A model generated the notes under the pieces. The model saw only the letters and a program-made list of their open reading frames with translations. It made no database searches and had not been told where the DNA came from. A stretch of DNA of 64,000 nt. Origin: an uncultured Christensenella sp. (GTDB taxonomy: Bacteria; Bacillota; Clostridia; Christensenellales; Borkfalkiaceae). Every line of letters starts with the position of its first letter. The stretch's first letter is position 1. The position numbers and the translations under genes were made by a program. The stretch spans positions 144,944 through 208,943 of the forward strand of contig CAJTPJ010000001.1 in assembly GCA_910578145.1 (NCBI GenBank). Direction: 5' to 3'. This document shows, piece by piece, positions 32,741-41,848 of the stretch.

Positions 32741-33607
32741 TTACGCCTTGTTTATGCTTCCGAAAATTTCCATTTTTTCTTTTACTGTTTCTTTTATTGC
32801 CTGGCAACCGGGCGCAAGCAACTTGCGGGGGTCAAAGCCCTTGCCTTGCAAATCCTTGCCTTCTTCGATATACTTTCTCGTAGCTTCCTGGAAAGCGAGC
32901 TGGCACTCGGTATTAACGTTTATTTTAGCAACGCCAAGCGAAATAGCCTTTTTAATCATCTCGGTGGGAATACCCGTGCCACCGTGAAGAACGAGGGGCA
33001 TTTTGCCAACCTTGTTTTTAACCGCTTCAAGCGTTTCAAAGCTAAGCCCCGCCCAATCCGCCGGATATTTGCCGTGAATGTTGCCAATGCCCGCAGCAAG
33101 CATAGTAACGCCAAGGTCTGCAATCTTTTTGCATTCGTCGGGGTTAGCGCACTCGCCCTTGCCCACAACGCCGTCTTCTTCACCGCCGATAGCGCCAACT
33201 TCGGCTTCAAGGCTTATGCCTTTTTCGTTGCAAACTGCAACGAGTTCTTTGGTTTTAGCCACGTTTTCTTCAATGGGGAAGTGCGAACCGTCAAACATAA
33301 TGGAGGAGAAGCCCGCTTCAATGCATTTATAGCAACCCTCGTAAGTGCCGTGGTCAAGGTGCAAAGCTACGGGAACGGTAATTTTAAGCTCGTCAATCAT
33401 AGCCGAAACCATATTGGCAACCGTTTTAAAGCCCGTCATATATTTGCCCGCGCCCTCGGAAACGCCGAGAATAACGGGGGAGTTAAGCTCCTGTGCCGTC
33501 TGTAAAATGGATTTTGTCCATTCAAGATTGTTGATGTTAAACTGTCCGACGGCGTATTTGCCGTCCCTTGCTTTTTCAAGCATTTCCTTAGCGGAAACCA
33601 ATGCCAT
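32741..33607 (-). CDS. fba: Fructose-1,6-bisphosphate aldolase, class II
   Basis: Glycolytic/gluconeogenic zinc-dependent aldolase splitting fructose-1,6-bisphosphate into DHAP and glyceraldehyde-3-phosphate. It has 288 residues with zinc ligands in HLDHGTYEGC, in AEVGAIGGEEDG, in GIGNIHGKYP and in LVLHGGTGIP, plus the phosphate-binding INVNTE segment. It lies divergent to gapA. Confidence 0.95.
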   Translation of the reverse strand: MALVSAKEMLEKARDGKYAVGQFNINNLEWTKSILQTAQELNSPVILGVSEGAGKYMTGFKTVANMVSAMIDELKITVPVALHLDHGTYEGCYKCIEAGFSSIMFDGSHFPIEENVAKTKELVAVCNEKGISLEAEVGAIGGEEDGVVGKGECANPDECKKIADLGVTMLAAGIGNIHGKYPADWAGLSFETLEAVKNKVGKMPLVLHGGTGIPTEMIKKAISLGVAKINVNTECQLAFQEATRKYIEEGKDLQGKGFDPRKLLAPGCQAIKETVKEKMEIFGSINKA

Positions 33608-33792
33608 AAAAATCCTCCGGATAAAAATTATTTCCGTATATCATTATAAAGTATACGACAATAAATTACAAGTAGTTTGCAAATTTTTTTGAAAAAATTG
33701 GTAAATAGTATTGCTATTGCCCGCAAATTGGTTTATAATAATATAGGTGAATCTGGCGCTGTAAATAGCGGCGTAAATTTAAATCGTTTTTG

Positions 33793-33821
33793 TTGACTAA
33801 GCCGTTTTAATCTGTTATAAT
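33793..33821 (+). promoter_or_regulatory. Promoter of gapA
   Basis: TTGACT (33793-33798), 17-bp spacer, perfect TATAAT (33816-33821). It is followed by an A/T-rich leader and the ribosome site GGAGG. Confidence 0.8.
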
Positions 33822-33874
33822 GGCTTTGTTTGATAATTAATTATCGATATTAAAATTCGGAGGAATTTAATTTT

Positions 33875-34891
33875 ATGGCAAATGTAAAAGTTGCAATCAA
33901 CGGATTCGGTCGTATTGGCCGTCTTGCGTTTAGGCAGATGTTCGACGCAGAGGGCTATGAAATCGTAGCTATTAACGACTTGACAAGCCCCAAAATGCTT
34001 GCTCATCTCCTTAAGTACGATTCTGCACAGGGCAGATATAAGTACTGCGATTCCGTTGTTGCGGGTGAAGATTCTATCACCGTAAACGGCAAAACGATTA
34101 AGATTTATGCAGAAAAAGACGCTGCTAATCTTCCTTGGGCTAAGCACAACGTAGACGTAGTGCTCGAGTGCACCGGTTTCTATTGCTCCAAGGAAAAGGC
34201 TTCCGCTCATATCAAAGCGGGCGCTAAAAAGTGCGTTATTTCCGCACCCGCAGGCAATGATTTACCTACCGTAGTTTACAGCGTTAACGAAAAAACCTTG
34301 AAAGCAAGCGACACCGTTATTTCCGCTGCAAGCTGTACCACCAACTGCCTTGCGCCTATGGCTGACACTTTAAACAAGCTCAGCAAAATCAAAAAAGGCT
34401 ATATGACCACTATCCACGCTTATACCGGCGACCAGATGGTTCTTGACGGTCCTCACCGCAAAGGCGATTTGAGAAGGGCAAGAGCTGCTGCCGTAAATAT
34501 CGTTCCCAACTCCACGGGCGCGGCAAAAGCAATAGGTTTGGTTATTCCCGAACTTAACGGCGTACTTGACGGTTGCGCACAGCGCGTTCCCGTTCCTACC
34601 GGTTCGCTTACCCAGCTTATCGCTGTTTGCGAAGGCGAAGTAGACGCAAAAGCAGTTAACGAAGCAATGAAAGCCGCTTCGTCCGCTTCTTACGGCTATA
34701 CCGAAGAAGAAATCGTTTCTTCCGATATCATCGGTATGAGCTACGGTTCGCTTTTCGACGCTACGCAGACCAAGTGTATGCCCCTCGGCGACGGAACTAC
34801 GCTTGTAAAAGTCGTTTCCTGGTACGACAACGAAAATTCTTACACTTCGCAGATGGTAAGAACTATCAAATACTTCGCAGAATTGAAGTAA
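33875..34891 (+). CDS. gapA: Glyceraldehyde-3-phosphate dehydrogenase
   Basis: NAD-dependent glycolytic enzyme, 338 residues. The N-terminal Rossmann motif is NGFGRIGR. The catalytic cysteine lies in [12 protein letters not shown], with the following substrate motifs [10 protein letters not shown] and GAAKAIGLV. The C-terminal WYDNENSYT is conserved. It is a single gene with its own strong promoter and terminator. Confidence 0.97.
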   Translation: MANVKVAINGFGRIGRLAFRQMFDAEGYEIVAINDLTSPKMLAHLLKYDSAQGRYKYCDSVVAGEDSITVNGKTIKIYAEKDAANLPWAKHNVDVVLECTGFYCSKEKASAHIKAGAKKCVISAPAGNDLPTVVYSVNEKTLKASDTVISAASCTTNCLAPMADTLNKLSKIKKGYMTTIHAYTGDQMVLDGPHRKGDLRRARAAAVNIVPNSTGAAKAIGLVIPELNGVLDGCAQRVPVPTGSLTQLIAVCEGEVDAKAVNEAMKAASSASYGYTEEEIVSSDIIGMSYGSLFDATQTKCMPLGDGTTLVKVVSWYDNENSYTSQMVRTIKYFAELK

Positions 34892-34906
34892 TTTAAATTA
34901 AAATTT

Positions 34907-34936
34907 AGCCCCGTGGTTTTCCGCGGGGCTTATTTT
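34907..34936 (+). terminator. Terminator after gapA
   Basis: Arms AGCCCCG/CGGGGCT followed by TATTTT. Confidence 0.85.
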
Positions 34937-34941
34937 ATACG

Positions 34942-34970
34942 AAAAATCCACCTGCAAAAGCAGGTGGATT
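34942..34970 (-). terminator. Terminator after ychF
   Basis: Arms AATCCACCTGC/GCAGGTGGATT. On the minus strand five T follow. It lies just past the stop of ychF. Confidence 0.85.
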
Positions 34971-34995
34971 ATATTTTAAAATTTTTTATCTGCGT

Positions 34996-36096
34996 TTATA
35001 CGTTAAACCTGAAAAGCACCACGTCGCCGTCCTTAATAACGTATTCCTTGCCTTCCGAGCGTACTTTGCCCTTTTCGCGCGCGCCGTTGTAGCCGTTGCA
35101 GGCCAAAAGCGTTTGCCACTCAACTACTTCCGCGCGGATAAACCCTTTTTCAAAGTCGCTGTGAATTTTGCCCGCAGCCTGCGGCGCTTTAGTGCCGTTA
35201 ACGATAGTCCAGGCACGCGTTTCCTTTTCGCCGGCGGTGAGGTAGGAGATAAGTCCCAAAAGCGCGTAACTCTTTTTAATAAGCCTGTTAAGCCCGCTTT
35301 CTTCAAGCCCAAGCTCCTGCAAAAACATAGCGCACTCGTCGGGGGGCATAAGAGAAAGTTCTTCCTCGGTTTTAGCGCATATAACCAGCACCTCGCTGCC
35401 CTCTTTTGCTGCGTATTCTTTAACTTTACCTACCAAAGCAATTTCGTTTTCGTCCTTGCCCATATCAAATTCCGATATGTTTGCCGCGTAAATTACGGGC
35501 TTGTCGGTAAGCAGAAACAGATTTTCCATTAACGGTTTTTCTTCGTCTGAAACGGCGAAAAGCCTTGCGGGCTTTTCATCTGCCAAATGCTTTTCAAGCC
35601 TTTCCAAAAATTCAAATTCAACCGCGGCTTCTTTATTTGAACCGCCGCGCGCAACGTTGCGTATTCTGTCCTGACGCTTGTTAACCGCCTCGATATCGGC
35701 GAGAATAAGCTCAAGAGTAATAGTCTGAATGTCCGAAATGGGGTCAATTTTATTGTTTACGTGCGTAATATTCTCGTCCTCGAAACAACGCACCACGTGT
35801 ACTATAGCGTCGCACTCGCGCACGTGAGATAAAAATTTGTTTCCCAATCCCTCGCCGCGGGAAGCGCCTTTAACAAGCCCCGCAATGTCTACGAATTCCA
35901 CGATAGCGGGAGTAACCTTTTTGCTTTGGTACAGTGCGGCAAGTTTGTCAAGCCGCTCGTCGGGCACCGCAACCACGCCTACGTTAGGTTCTATAGTGCA
36001 AAAAGGGTAGTTGGCGGCTTCCGCGCCTGCGTGCGTAATAGCGTTAAACAAAGTAGACTTACCCACGTTGGGAAGTCCCACAACACCTAATTTCAT
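34996..36096 (-). CDS. ychF: Ribosome-binding ATPase YchF
   Basis: Obg-family P-loop protein of 366 residues, ATP-preferring and ribosome-associated. Walker A is GLPNVGKSTLFNA, switch region DIAGLVKGA, then a coiled insertion (~130-200). The C-terminal TGS-like domain has ETRAWTIVNGTKAPQAAG and ends DVVLFRFNV as in the family. It is encoded alone on the minus strand, divergent from argS. Confidence 0.95.
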   Translation of the reverse strand: MKLGVVGLPNVGKSTLFNAITHAGAEAANYPFCTIEPNVGVVAVPDERLDKLAALYQSKKVTPAIVEFVDIAGLVKGASRGEGLGNKFLSHVRECDAIVHVVRCFEDENITHVNNKIDPISDIQTITLELILADIEAVNKRQDRIRNVARGGSNKEAAVEFEFLERLEKHLADEKPARLFAVSDEEKPLMENLFLLTDKPVIYAANISEFDMGKDENEIALVGKVKEYAAKEGSEVLVICAKTEEELSLMPPDECAMFLQELGLEESGLNRLIKKSYALLGLISYLTAGEKETRAWTIVNGTKAPQAAGKIHSDFEKGFIRAEVVEWQTLLACNGYNGAREKGKVRSEGKEYVIKDGDVVLFRFNV

Positions 36097-36172
36097 TTAT
36101 TAACCTCTAAACAATTATGTAAATATTTTAGCATAGCCGCAAAATTTAAGCAAACTTTACCGCGTATTTGTT

Positions 36173-36200
36173 TTGATTATTTTTAAATTTATATTATAAT
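36173..36200 (+). promoter_or_regulatory. Promoter placing argS on a leaderless transcript
   Basis: TTGATT (36173-36178), 16-bp spacer, perfect TATAAT (36195-36200). The ATG at 36208 is 8 bases past the -10, exactly where transcription should begin, and no ribosome site precedes it. Confidence 0.55.
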
Positions 36201-36207
36201 TTTGATT

Positions 36208-37875
36208 ATGGATTATCGTGAGTATATAGCAAACAAACTCAACACAAACGGAGTGGAAGCCGCTGATATCGCGCTTCCTCCCAATTCCGAAATGGGCGAC
36301 TACGCTTTGCCGTGCTTTAAACTTGCAAAAGTAATGCGCAAAAGCCCCGTAATGATAGCGGAGGAGCTGAAAAACGGCTTTGTATGCGACGGGGTAATAA
36401 GCGAAGTTTCCGCCGTAAACGGCTATCTTAATTTTAAAATAAACAAAACGGGGCTGTCATCGTCGGTAATAAGCGAAATTTTGGCAAGCGGAGCGGACTA
36501 CGGTTCGTCACGGCTTGGCACGGGCAAAACGGTTTGTATTGACTATTCGTCCGTAAATATCGCTAAACCTTTCCATATAGGGCACCTTTCAACAACCGTG
36601 CTGGGCGGCGCGCTGTATAAAATTTATAAGTTTCTCGGCTACAACGTAGTAGGCATAAACCATTTGGGCGACTACGGCACGCAGTTTGGCAAGCTGATAT
36701 GCGCTTACAAAAAATGGGGTGACCGCGACGAGGTGCAAAAGGGCGGCATACACGCGATAAACGCGCTATACGTGCGGTTTAACGAACAAGCCGACGAGCA
36801 AATGGAAGCCGAAGCGCGCGAGTATTTTAGGCTTATAGAAAGCGGCGATAAAGAGGCAAACGAGCTTTTCGATTGGTTTAAATCGCTTACTCTCGAATAC
36901 GTTAAAAGCATTTACTGTAAATTGAATATAACTTTCGACAGCTACGCCGGCGAACGGTTTTACACCGATAAAATGCAGCCCGTAATAGACGAACTGCGCG
37001 AAAAAAACTTGATTAAAACCAGCGAAGGCGCGCAAATAGTAGACCTTGAGCCATACGGTATGCCCCCTTGCCTTATACTGCGTTCAGACGGCGCTTCGCT
37101 TTACGCCACGCGCGATTTAGCCGCGGCTATATACCGCAAAAACACGTACGATTTTTATAAGTGCCTGTACGTGGTGGCTTATCAGCAAAATTTGCATTTC
37201 AAGCAGTTTTTTAAGGTTTTAGAGCTTATGGGCAAGCCTTGGGCTAAGGACTTGGTGCACGTTGCGTACGGAATGGTTTCGCTTGAAGACGGCGCAATGT
37301 CAACTCGTAAAGGCAAAGTCGTTTGGCTTGAAGACGTAATAAATAAATGCGTCGAAAAGGCGTACGCGGTTATAGACGAAAAAAATCCCGAACTTGAGGA
37401 TAAGCACGATATTGCGCAAACGGTAGGGCTTGGCGCGGTTATCTTCGGCGCGCTTTACAATAACAAAATAAAGGACGTTACTTTCTCTTACGACAAGGTT
37501 TTAAGTTTTGAAGGGGAAACCAGCGTTTACGTTCAATATACTTGCGCAAGGGCAAATTCCGTGCTTGCGAAAAGCGGTAAAAAAATTGAATTGCCCCCCG
37601 AATATGTGCCGAATAACGTAGAATTCGAGGTTGTAAAAGCGCTTGCCGCGTTCCCTCAAACGGTATGTGACGCCGCGGAAAAATACGAGCCCTCGCTTAT
37701 TGCAAGGTACGCCGTGGATTTGGCGCAGAAGTACAATAAATTTTATATAGAATGTAAAATTTTGACAGCTGAGGGAGAAGTTAAAGATTATAGGCTGGCG
37801 CTTACCAAAGCCGTGCATACCGCGCTTTCAAACGCGCTTGCGCTGTTGGGAATAGGCGTTCCCGAAAAAATGTAG
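36208..37875 (+). CDS. argS: Arginyl-tRNA synthetase
   Basis: Class I synthetase charging tRNA-Arg. From the ATG at 36208 it has 555 residues; a TTG two codons earlier is less likely. The N-terminal ArgRS additional domain covers ~1-90. The HIGH motif is in KPFHIGHLSTT. The KMSKS-equivalent is MSTRKGKVV. The C-terminal DALR anticodon-binding domain starts around residue 435. The promoter position suggests leaderless translation. Confidence 0.95.
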   Translation: MDYREYIANKLNTNGVEAADIALPPNSEMGDYALPCFKLAKVMRKSPVMIAEELKNGFVCDGVISEVSAVNGYLNFKINKTGLSSSVISEILASGADYGSSRLGTGKTVCIDYSSVNIAKPFHIGHLSTTVLGGALYKIYKFLGYNVVGINHLGDYGTQFGKLICAYKKWGDRDEVQKGGIHAINALYVRFNEQADEQMEAEAREYFRLIESGDKEANELFDWFKSLTLEYVKSIYCKLNITFDSYAGERFYTDKMQPVIDELREKNLIKTSEGAQIVDLEPYGMPPCLILRSDGASLYATRDLAAAIYRKNTYDFYKCLYVVAYQQNLHFKQFFKVLELMGKPWAKDLVHVAYGMVSLEDGAMSTRKGKVVWLEDVINKCVEKAYAVIDEKNPELEDKHDIAQTVGLGAVIFGALYNNKIKDVTFSYDKVLSFEGETSVYVQYTCARANSVLAKSGKKIELPPEYVPNNVEFEVVKALAAFPQTVCDAAEKYEPSLIARYAVDLAQKYNKFYIECKILTAEGEVKDYRLALTKAVHTALSNALALLGIGVPEKM

Positions 37876-37876
37876 T

Positions 37877-38527
37877 ATGACGAAATTAATAATTTTCGAC
37901 CTGGACGGAACTTTGCTTGACACCTCGCGCGATATTCACAAGGCTTTAAACGATACCCTTAAAAGTTACGGCGTGCCTGAAATTTCGCTTGAAAATACCC
38001 TTAAATTCGTTGGAAACGGCGCAAGAAAACTTATAGAAAGGGCGCTGGGTGAAAACTACGGGCACTTGTTGGAAAGCGTTTATAAAGATTATCTCGTTAA
38101 CTTTGCGGGTTGCGGAAACGCCTTAACGTCGCTTTACGGTTACGAGAGCGAAGCGCTTAAAAACTTTGCGGCGGCGGGCGTTAAACTTGCAATAGTCACC
38201 AATAAACCGCAAGACGCAACCGATATAGTTTGCGCTCAATACCTTTCGGAGTTTGGGTTTGAGCTCATCGTAGGACAGTGCGACGGCGCGCCTTTAAAGC
38301 CCGACCCTTCTTCAACGCTGGAAATAATAAATAAGTTAGCAGTTGAAAAGGAAAATTGCCTGTTCGTTGGCGACGGGGAAACGGATATAGCCACGGCTCG
38401 CGCCGCGGGTATAAAATGTATCTCGGCACTTTGGGGTTACAGAAGCAGAAAACAACTTGAAGAGGCGGGCGGAAAAACTTTTGCAAGCGACTTCCGCCAG
38501 CTTGAAAAAATGGTGTTGGAATTTTGA
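37877..38527 (+). CDS. HAD-family phosphatase (phosphoglycolate phosphatase-like)
   Basis: HAD hydrolase of 216 residues. Motif I is FDLDGTLLDT, motif II the threonine in AIVTNKP, and motif III and IV are the lysine in PLKPDPS and the acidic FVGDGETDI. The cap helices resemble Gph/PpaX. The substrate is uncertain (phosphoglycolate or another small phosphate ester). It starts 1 bp after argS and is probably co-transcribed with it. Confidence 0.88.
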   Translation: MTKLIIFDLDGTLLDTSRDIHKALNDTLKSYGVPEISLENTLKFVGNGARKLIERALGENYGHLLESVYKDYLVNFAGCGNALTSLYGYESEALKNFAAAGVKLAIVTNKPQDATDIVCAQYLSEFGFELIVGQCDGAPLKPDPSSTLEIINKLAVEKENCLFVGDGETDIATARAAGIKCISALWGYRSRKQLEEAGGKTFASDFRQLEKMVLEF

Positions 38528-38555
38528 AAATTTAAAGAAACGTTTGAGTATTTTA

Positions 38556-38584
38556 TTGATATTTAAGCGTGGATATGTTATAAT
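38556..38584 (+). promoter_or_regulatory. Promoter of the rubrerythrin gene
   Basis: TTGATA (38556-38561), 17-bp spacer, TATAAT (38579-38584). It is followed by the ribosome site TAGGAGTG. No clear PerR box is seen. Confidence 0.7.
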
Positions 38585-38624
38585 CAAAGCATAGAAAATC
38601 TATTTTAGGAGTGTTATAAATTAT

Positions 38625-39152
38625 ATGAAAAAATGTGCTGTATGCGGTGAAATCGTAGAAGACGGCGTTGAAGTTTGTCCCGTTTGCAAGGCGAAGAAAT
38701 TCGTTCCCGTAACAAACGACAATAAGTTTGCTTGCGAGCATATCGTAGGCGACGGTAAAGTTGAAAACGAAGAGATAATGGAAGGGCTTCGCGCGAATTT
38801 CGCCGGCGAATGCACCGAAGTAGGTATGTACCTTGCAATGGCAAGAGTTGCAGACCGCGAGGGATATCCCGAAATTGCGGAAGCGTACAAGCGTTACGCT
38901 TATGAAGAAGCTGAGCACGCTGCAAAGTTTGCAGAGCTTTTGGGCGAAGTTGTCACCACTTCCACGCAAAAGAACCTTGAACTTCGCGTAGCTGCGGAAA
39001 CGGGCGCTTGCGAAGGCAAACTTTCTATCGCAAAACTTGCTAAACAGCTTGGTTACGACGCTATTCACGATACCGTACACGAAATGGCAAAGGACGAAGC
39101 CAGACACGGCGCAGGCTTTGCAGGATTATTGAAGAGATATTTCGGTAAATAA
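38625..39152 (+). CDS. Reverse rubrerythrin
   Basis: Non-heme iron peroxidase for H2O2 and oxygen detoxification in anaerobes. It has 175 residues with the rubredoxin-type iron centre at the N-terminus (CAVC and CPVC within residues 1-25) followed by the four-helix ferritin-like di-iron domain (~45-175; E in [19 protein letters not shown]). This reversed order relative to classical rubrerythrin is the form described in clostridia. The Cys-rich protein gene follows after a terminator. Confidence 0.95.
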   Translation: MKKCAVCGEIVEDGVEVCPVCKAKKFVPVTNDNKFACEHIVGDGKVENEEIMEGLRANFAGECTEVGMYLAMARVADREGYPEIAEAYKRYAYEEAEHAAKFAELLGEVVTTSTQKNLELRVAAETGACEGKLSIAKLAKQLGYDAIHDTVHEMAKDEARHGAGFAGLLKRYFGK

Positions 39153-39184
39153 TTAAAAATAAATTTAATTTTTGAAGTAATTAA

Positions 39185-39216
39185 AACGCGGACGAAACTT
39201 TTCGTCCGCGTTTTTC
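39185..39216 (+). terminator. Terminator after rubrerythrin
   Basis: Arms AACGCGGACGA/TCGTCCGCGTT followed by a T run. Confidence 0.88.
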
Positions 39217-39288
39217 ATATTATAAAGTATGGATAGCGCAAGGGGGAAAACCTTTGCCTATAACTTAAGAAAAAGGACAGAAGTACAA

Positions 39289-39669
39289 ATGTGTAATAAT
39301 TGTAACCACTGTAATCACTGTAACGATTGCAACAGACACTGCTGCTGTGGAATTTTAAACTTGCTTTTCGGCTGTAACTGTGGCTGTAATAACCGTTGCG
39401 GTTGCGGCAGATGCGGTAACGGCAGAAATAACGACTGCGGTTGTCGCAATAACGACTGCGACTGCGGTTGCGGGCGTAGCAACAGGGAGGGCAGAAACGG
39501 TTGCGGCTGTAACAACGGTTGCTACAACTGTTGCCATAACCGAAACAACCATAACTGCGGCTATATAGACAGCTACTACGCGGCACAGTATTGCTTAAAT
39601 ACTAACTGTTGCGGTAGGGACGACTGGTTCTCGTACCATACCTCAGGCTGCGGCTGTAATCGTTTCTGA
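39289..39669 (+). CDS. Cys/Asn/Gly-rich protein
   Basis: Protein of 126 residues with 30 cysteines (~24%), plus many Asn, Gly, Arg and His. The N-terminus is a CxxC ladder (MCNNCNHCNHCNDC), the middle alternates CGC and CNC blocks with NNDC units, and the end is more ordinary (DSYYAAQYC, DDWFSYHTSG). I take the ATG at 39289, with AAAGGA upstream; the open frame extends back to 39229 with unrelated residues. No signal peptide. No family recognised. Possible roles are a cross-linked spore-coat or structural protein, or a metal store. A strong terminator follows. Antisense open frames here reflect the repetitive codons. Confidence 0.7.
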   Translation: MCNNCNHCNHCNDCNRHCCCGILNLLFGCNCGCNNRCGCGRCGNGRNNDCGCRNNDCDCGCGRSNREGRNGCGCNNGCYNCCHNRNNHNCGYIDSYYAAQYCLNTNCCGRDDWFSYHTSGCGCNRF

Positions 39670-39681
39670 TTTTTTAAATTA

Positions 39682-39717
39682 GGGTATTCCCCGCGGGGGA
39701 ATACCCTTAATTTTTTT
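39682..39717 (+). terminator. Terminator after the Cys-rich gene
   Basis: Arms GGGTATTCCCC/GGGGAATACCC followed by TTAATTTTTTT. Confidence 0.9.
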
Positions 39718-39732
39718 GCAGAAAATATTTTT

Positions 39733-40506
39733 ATGCAAAAAATTATAGAAACGTTTAAACTGTATTCCGATAAACGCTTTTCAACGATAGCGGGCACGCT
39801 GGTTTACTTTTTGCTTATGAGCATTGCGCCGTTTACACTATGGCTAACGCTCGTTTTCGGCAACGTGGACGTAGAAAGATTTCTTTCAAATGAGCTGTTT
39901 GAAAGCATAAGCCCGTTTTTGCGCTCGCTAAAGCATTCGGCTGAAAGCGCGGCAAGCGGCGCGGGGTTAATTTTTCTTGCAACTTCGCTGTATTCTTCCA
40001 CAAACTTTTTCTACCATTTAAGGCGAAGCGGAGAAATTATTTACGACAGCCCAAGGGTAAGGGGCGGGTTTAAACTTAGAATTTACTCTCTGGCGTTAAT
40101 CGTTGCGGCAATTATTTTGGTTGCGGGAATTGCTGGCATTTCGGTTGTGGGTAACAAAATTATGGACGGATTTATGCCGTTTTTTATCTCCGACATAATT
40201 TCAGCCGTGTTTTTAACGGGGCTTGCCGTGGCGGTTGCGCTAGTGCTCAACCTTATAGCTTGTCCGTATAAAATGAAGCCGGAACAAGCTATAACGGGCA
40301 GTTTGCTTACCGCCGCGCTGTGGCTTATATTCTTTATAGGTTTCGGCGTATATATGCAGTTTGCCACCCCCGAACGCCTTTACGGCAAAATTGCTTCGGT
40401 TATTATTTTTCTGCTTTGGTGTTATATAATGATGAACTGTTTGGTTATAGGAATGATAAAAAACGGTTTGCTTATGCCAAAACGCGTACAACTTAAAAAA
40501 ATATAA
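39733..40506 (+). CDS. YihY/BrkB-family membrane protein
   Basis: Integral membrane protein of 257 residues with about six hydrophobic helices, of the YihY/BrkB family (once mis-named ribonuclease BN). It shows the family features: GTLVYFLLMSIAPF near the N-terminus, an SLYSSTNFFYHLRRSGEIIY segment, and the terminal helix with LWCYIMMNCLVIG. Function in bacteria is unsettled. No ribosome site precedes the ATG. Confidence 0.85.
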   Translation: MQKIIETFKLYSDKRFSTIAGTLVYFLLMSIAPFTLWLTLVFGNVDVERFLSNELFESISPFLRSLKHSAESAASGAGLIFLATSLYSSTNFFYHLRRSGEIIYDSPRVRGGFKLRIYSLALIVAAIILVAGIAGISVVGNKIMDGFMPFFISDIISAVFLTGLAVAVALVLNLIACPYKMKPEQAITGSLLTAALWLIFFIGFGVYMQFATPERLYGKIASVIIFLLWCYIMMNCLVIGMIKNGLLMPKRVQLKKI

Positions 40507-40507
40507 A

Positions 40508-40540
40508 AACCCCCTCCGCAATGCGGAGGGGTAGTTTTTT
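40508..40540 (+). terminator. Terminator between convergent yihY-type and degV genes
   Basis: Arms CCCCTCCGC/GCGGAGGGG followed by TAGTTTTTTT. It reaches the degV stop codon. Confidence 0.88.
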
Positions 40541-41412
40541 TAATATTTTACCGCGCAGGCAATGGCAAGCGCGCCCGGTCCGATATGGCAAGAAACGCTA
40601 AGCGACAGCGGGTTTACAAACGTAATTTCTACGTTGGGAAAAACTTCGGCAAGTTCGGCTTTAAACTTTTCAGCTTCGGCAATGTTTTCCGTGTGCGCTA
40701 TGCAAAGCGTCATTTTTCCAGCCGCAACCAAATCTTTAAACCTCGTTTCAAAATCGTTTTTAATTGCGTTTATCATAACCGATTTAGCTTTGGTAAGGGT
40801 GGTAACTTTGGCAAATTGGTCAAGTTTTTCGCCCTGAATTTGAAGTACCGGCTTAATTTTAAGAAGAGTACCTATAAGGTAAACGGCTGGGGTGCATCTG
40901 CCGCCCTTTTTAAGGTATTTCAGCGTGTCCACCATAATGTAAATGCTTGACTGCATTTTGGTGCCCATTAGGTAATTATAAATTTCCTGCGCGCTTTTGC
41001 CTTCTTTTGCTAATTTCAACGCATCCATAGCGCTTTGACGCTGCGTAATTGAAATTCTTTGGTTGTCTACCACGAAAACTTTACCTTTAAACTGTTCCTC
41101 GGTCTGCGCGTAATGTTCAAGGGTATGGCAGGTTTCGGAAAGTCCGCTGGACATAGGAATATAAACTATTTCGTCGTATTGCTGCAACGCCTTAGCCCAA
41201 ATTTCGCCAACGTCAACGGGATTTGGTTGCGAGGTGGAAACGCCCGCGTCGCCTTTTAGTTTTTCGTAAAACTGCTCTTGGCTTAAAGTCAAATCCTCAA
41301 AATACAATTCGCCGTCTATAAGCACGGGCATAGGCACCACGTAAATACCAAGTTCTTTCGCTTCGTTCTGGGTTATGCCGCTGTTGCTGTCAGTTATTAT
41401 CGCAGTTTTCAT
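40540..41412 (-). CDS. DegV-family fatty-acid-binding protein
   Basis: Cytoplasmic protein of 290 residues of the DegV/FakB family, which bind a fatty acid and present it to a kinase (FakA). Conserved features: TDSNSGI at the N-terminus, STSQPNP, IPMSSGLSETCHT, KKGGRCTPA and the end motif HIGPGALAIA. No fakA is in the window. Single gene on the minus strand. Confidence 0.93.
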   Translation of the reverse strand: MKTAIITDSNSGITQNEAKELGIYVVPMPVLIDGELYFEDLTLSQEQFYEKLKGDAGVSTSQPNPVDVGEIWAKALQQYDEIVYIPMSSGLSETCHTLEHYAQTEEQFKGKVFVVDNQRISITQRQSAMDALKLAKEGKSAQEIYNYLMGTKMQSSIYIMVDTLKYLKKGGRCTPAVYLIGTLLKIKPVLQIQGEKLDQFAKVTTLTKAKSVMINAIKNDFETRFKDLVAAGKMTLCIAHTENIAEAEKFKAELAEVFPNVEITFVNPLSLSVSCHIGPGALAIACAVKY

Positions 41413-41672
41413 CGTTTTTCTCCGTAATATTATTTTTACGCATAAAATTTTACTTCATACAAGCGGCGTTAGTCAACACTTTTTGTAGCGTTGTTGAAAA
41501 TATAAAAAATCAACCGCTTATTTTAAGTATTTTTATATATAAAATTATACGTTTTTTTAACGTTTAAGTCAAGATTTTATAAAAGGGAATACGCGTTTTT
41601 AAAAAAATTTAAAAACAGCTTAAAAACGCTTGAAATTTATTAAGTTATGGTATAAAATTAACGGGTAACTTT

Positions 41673-41848
41673 GAGATGGCGGAGTGGTAAGCACGAAACG
41701 TGCTTCGGTACGACGAACGCAGCGCGTCCGCCCACTTTCAAAACTTAATAATAAAACGCAGAGATGGCGGAGTGGCAAGCACGAAACGTGCTTCGGTACG
41801 ACGAACGCAGCGCGTCCGCCCACTCTCAAAACTTAATAATAAAACGCA
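41673..41848 (+). pseudogene. Two 88-bp tandem copies beginning like tRNA-Ser
   Basis: Units 41673-41760 and 41761-41848 differ at only two positions (T/C). Each opens with GAGATGGCGGAGTGG, the same 15 bases as the intact tRNA-Ser exactly 88 bp further on. The rest diverges: a perfect hairpin AAGCACG/CGTGCTT, GC-rich GACGAACGCAGCGCGTCC, then the A/T spacer TCAAAACTTAATAATAAAAC. Neither unit has a serine anticodon arm or T-loop, so they are not functional tRNAs. They could be degenerate tRNA duplications or a small tandem RNA. Confidence 0.65.

Noticed and set aside
39229..39288. 20-codon N-terminal extension of the Cys-rich protein
   Set aside because: No ribosome site and a different composition; the ATG at 39289 is preceded by AAAGGA and begins the Cys ladder.
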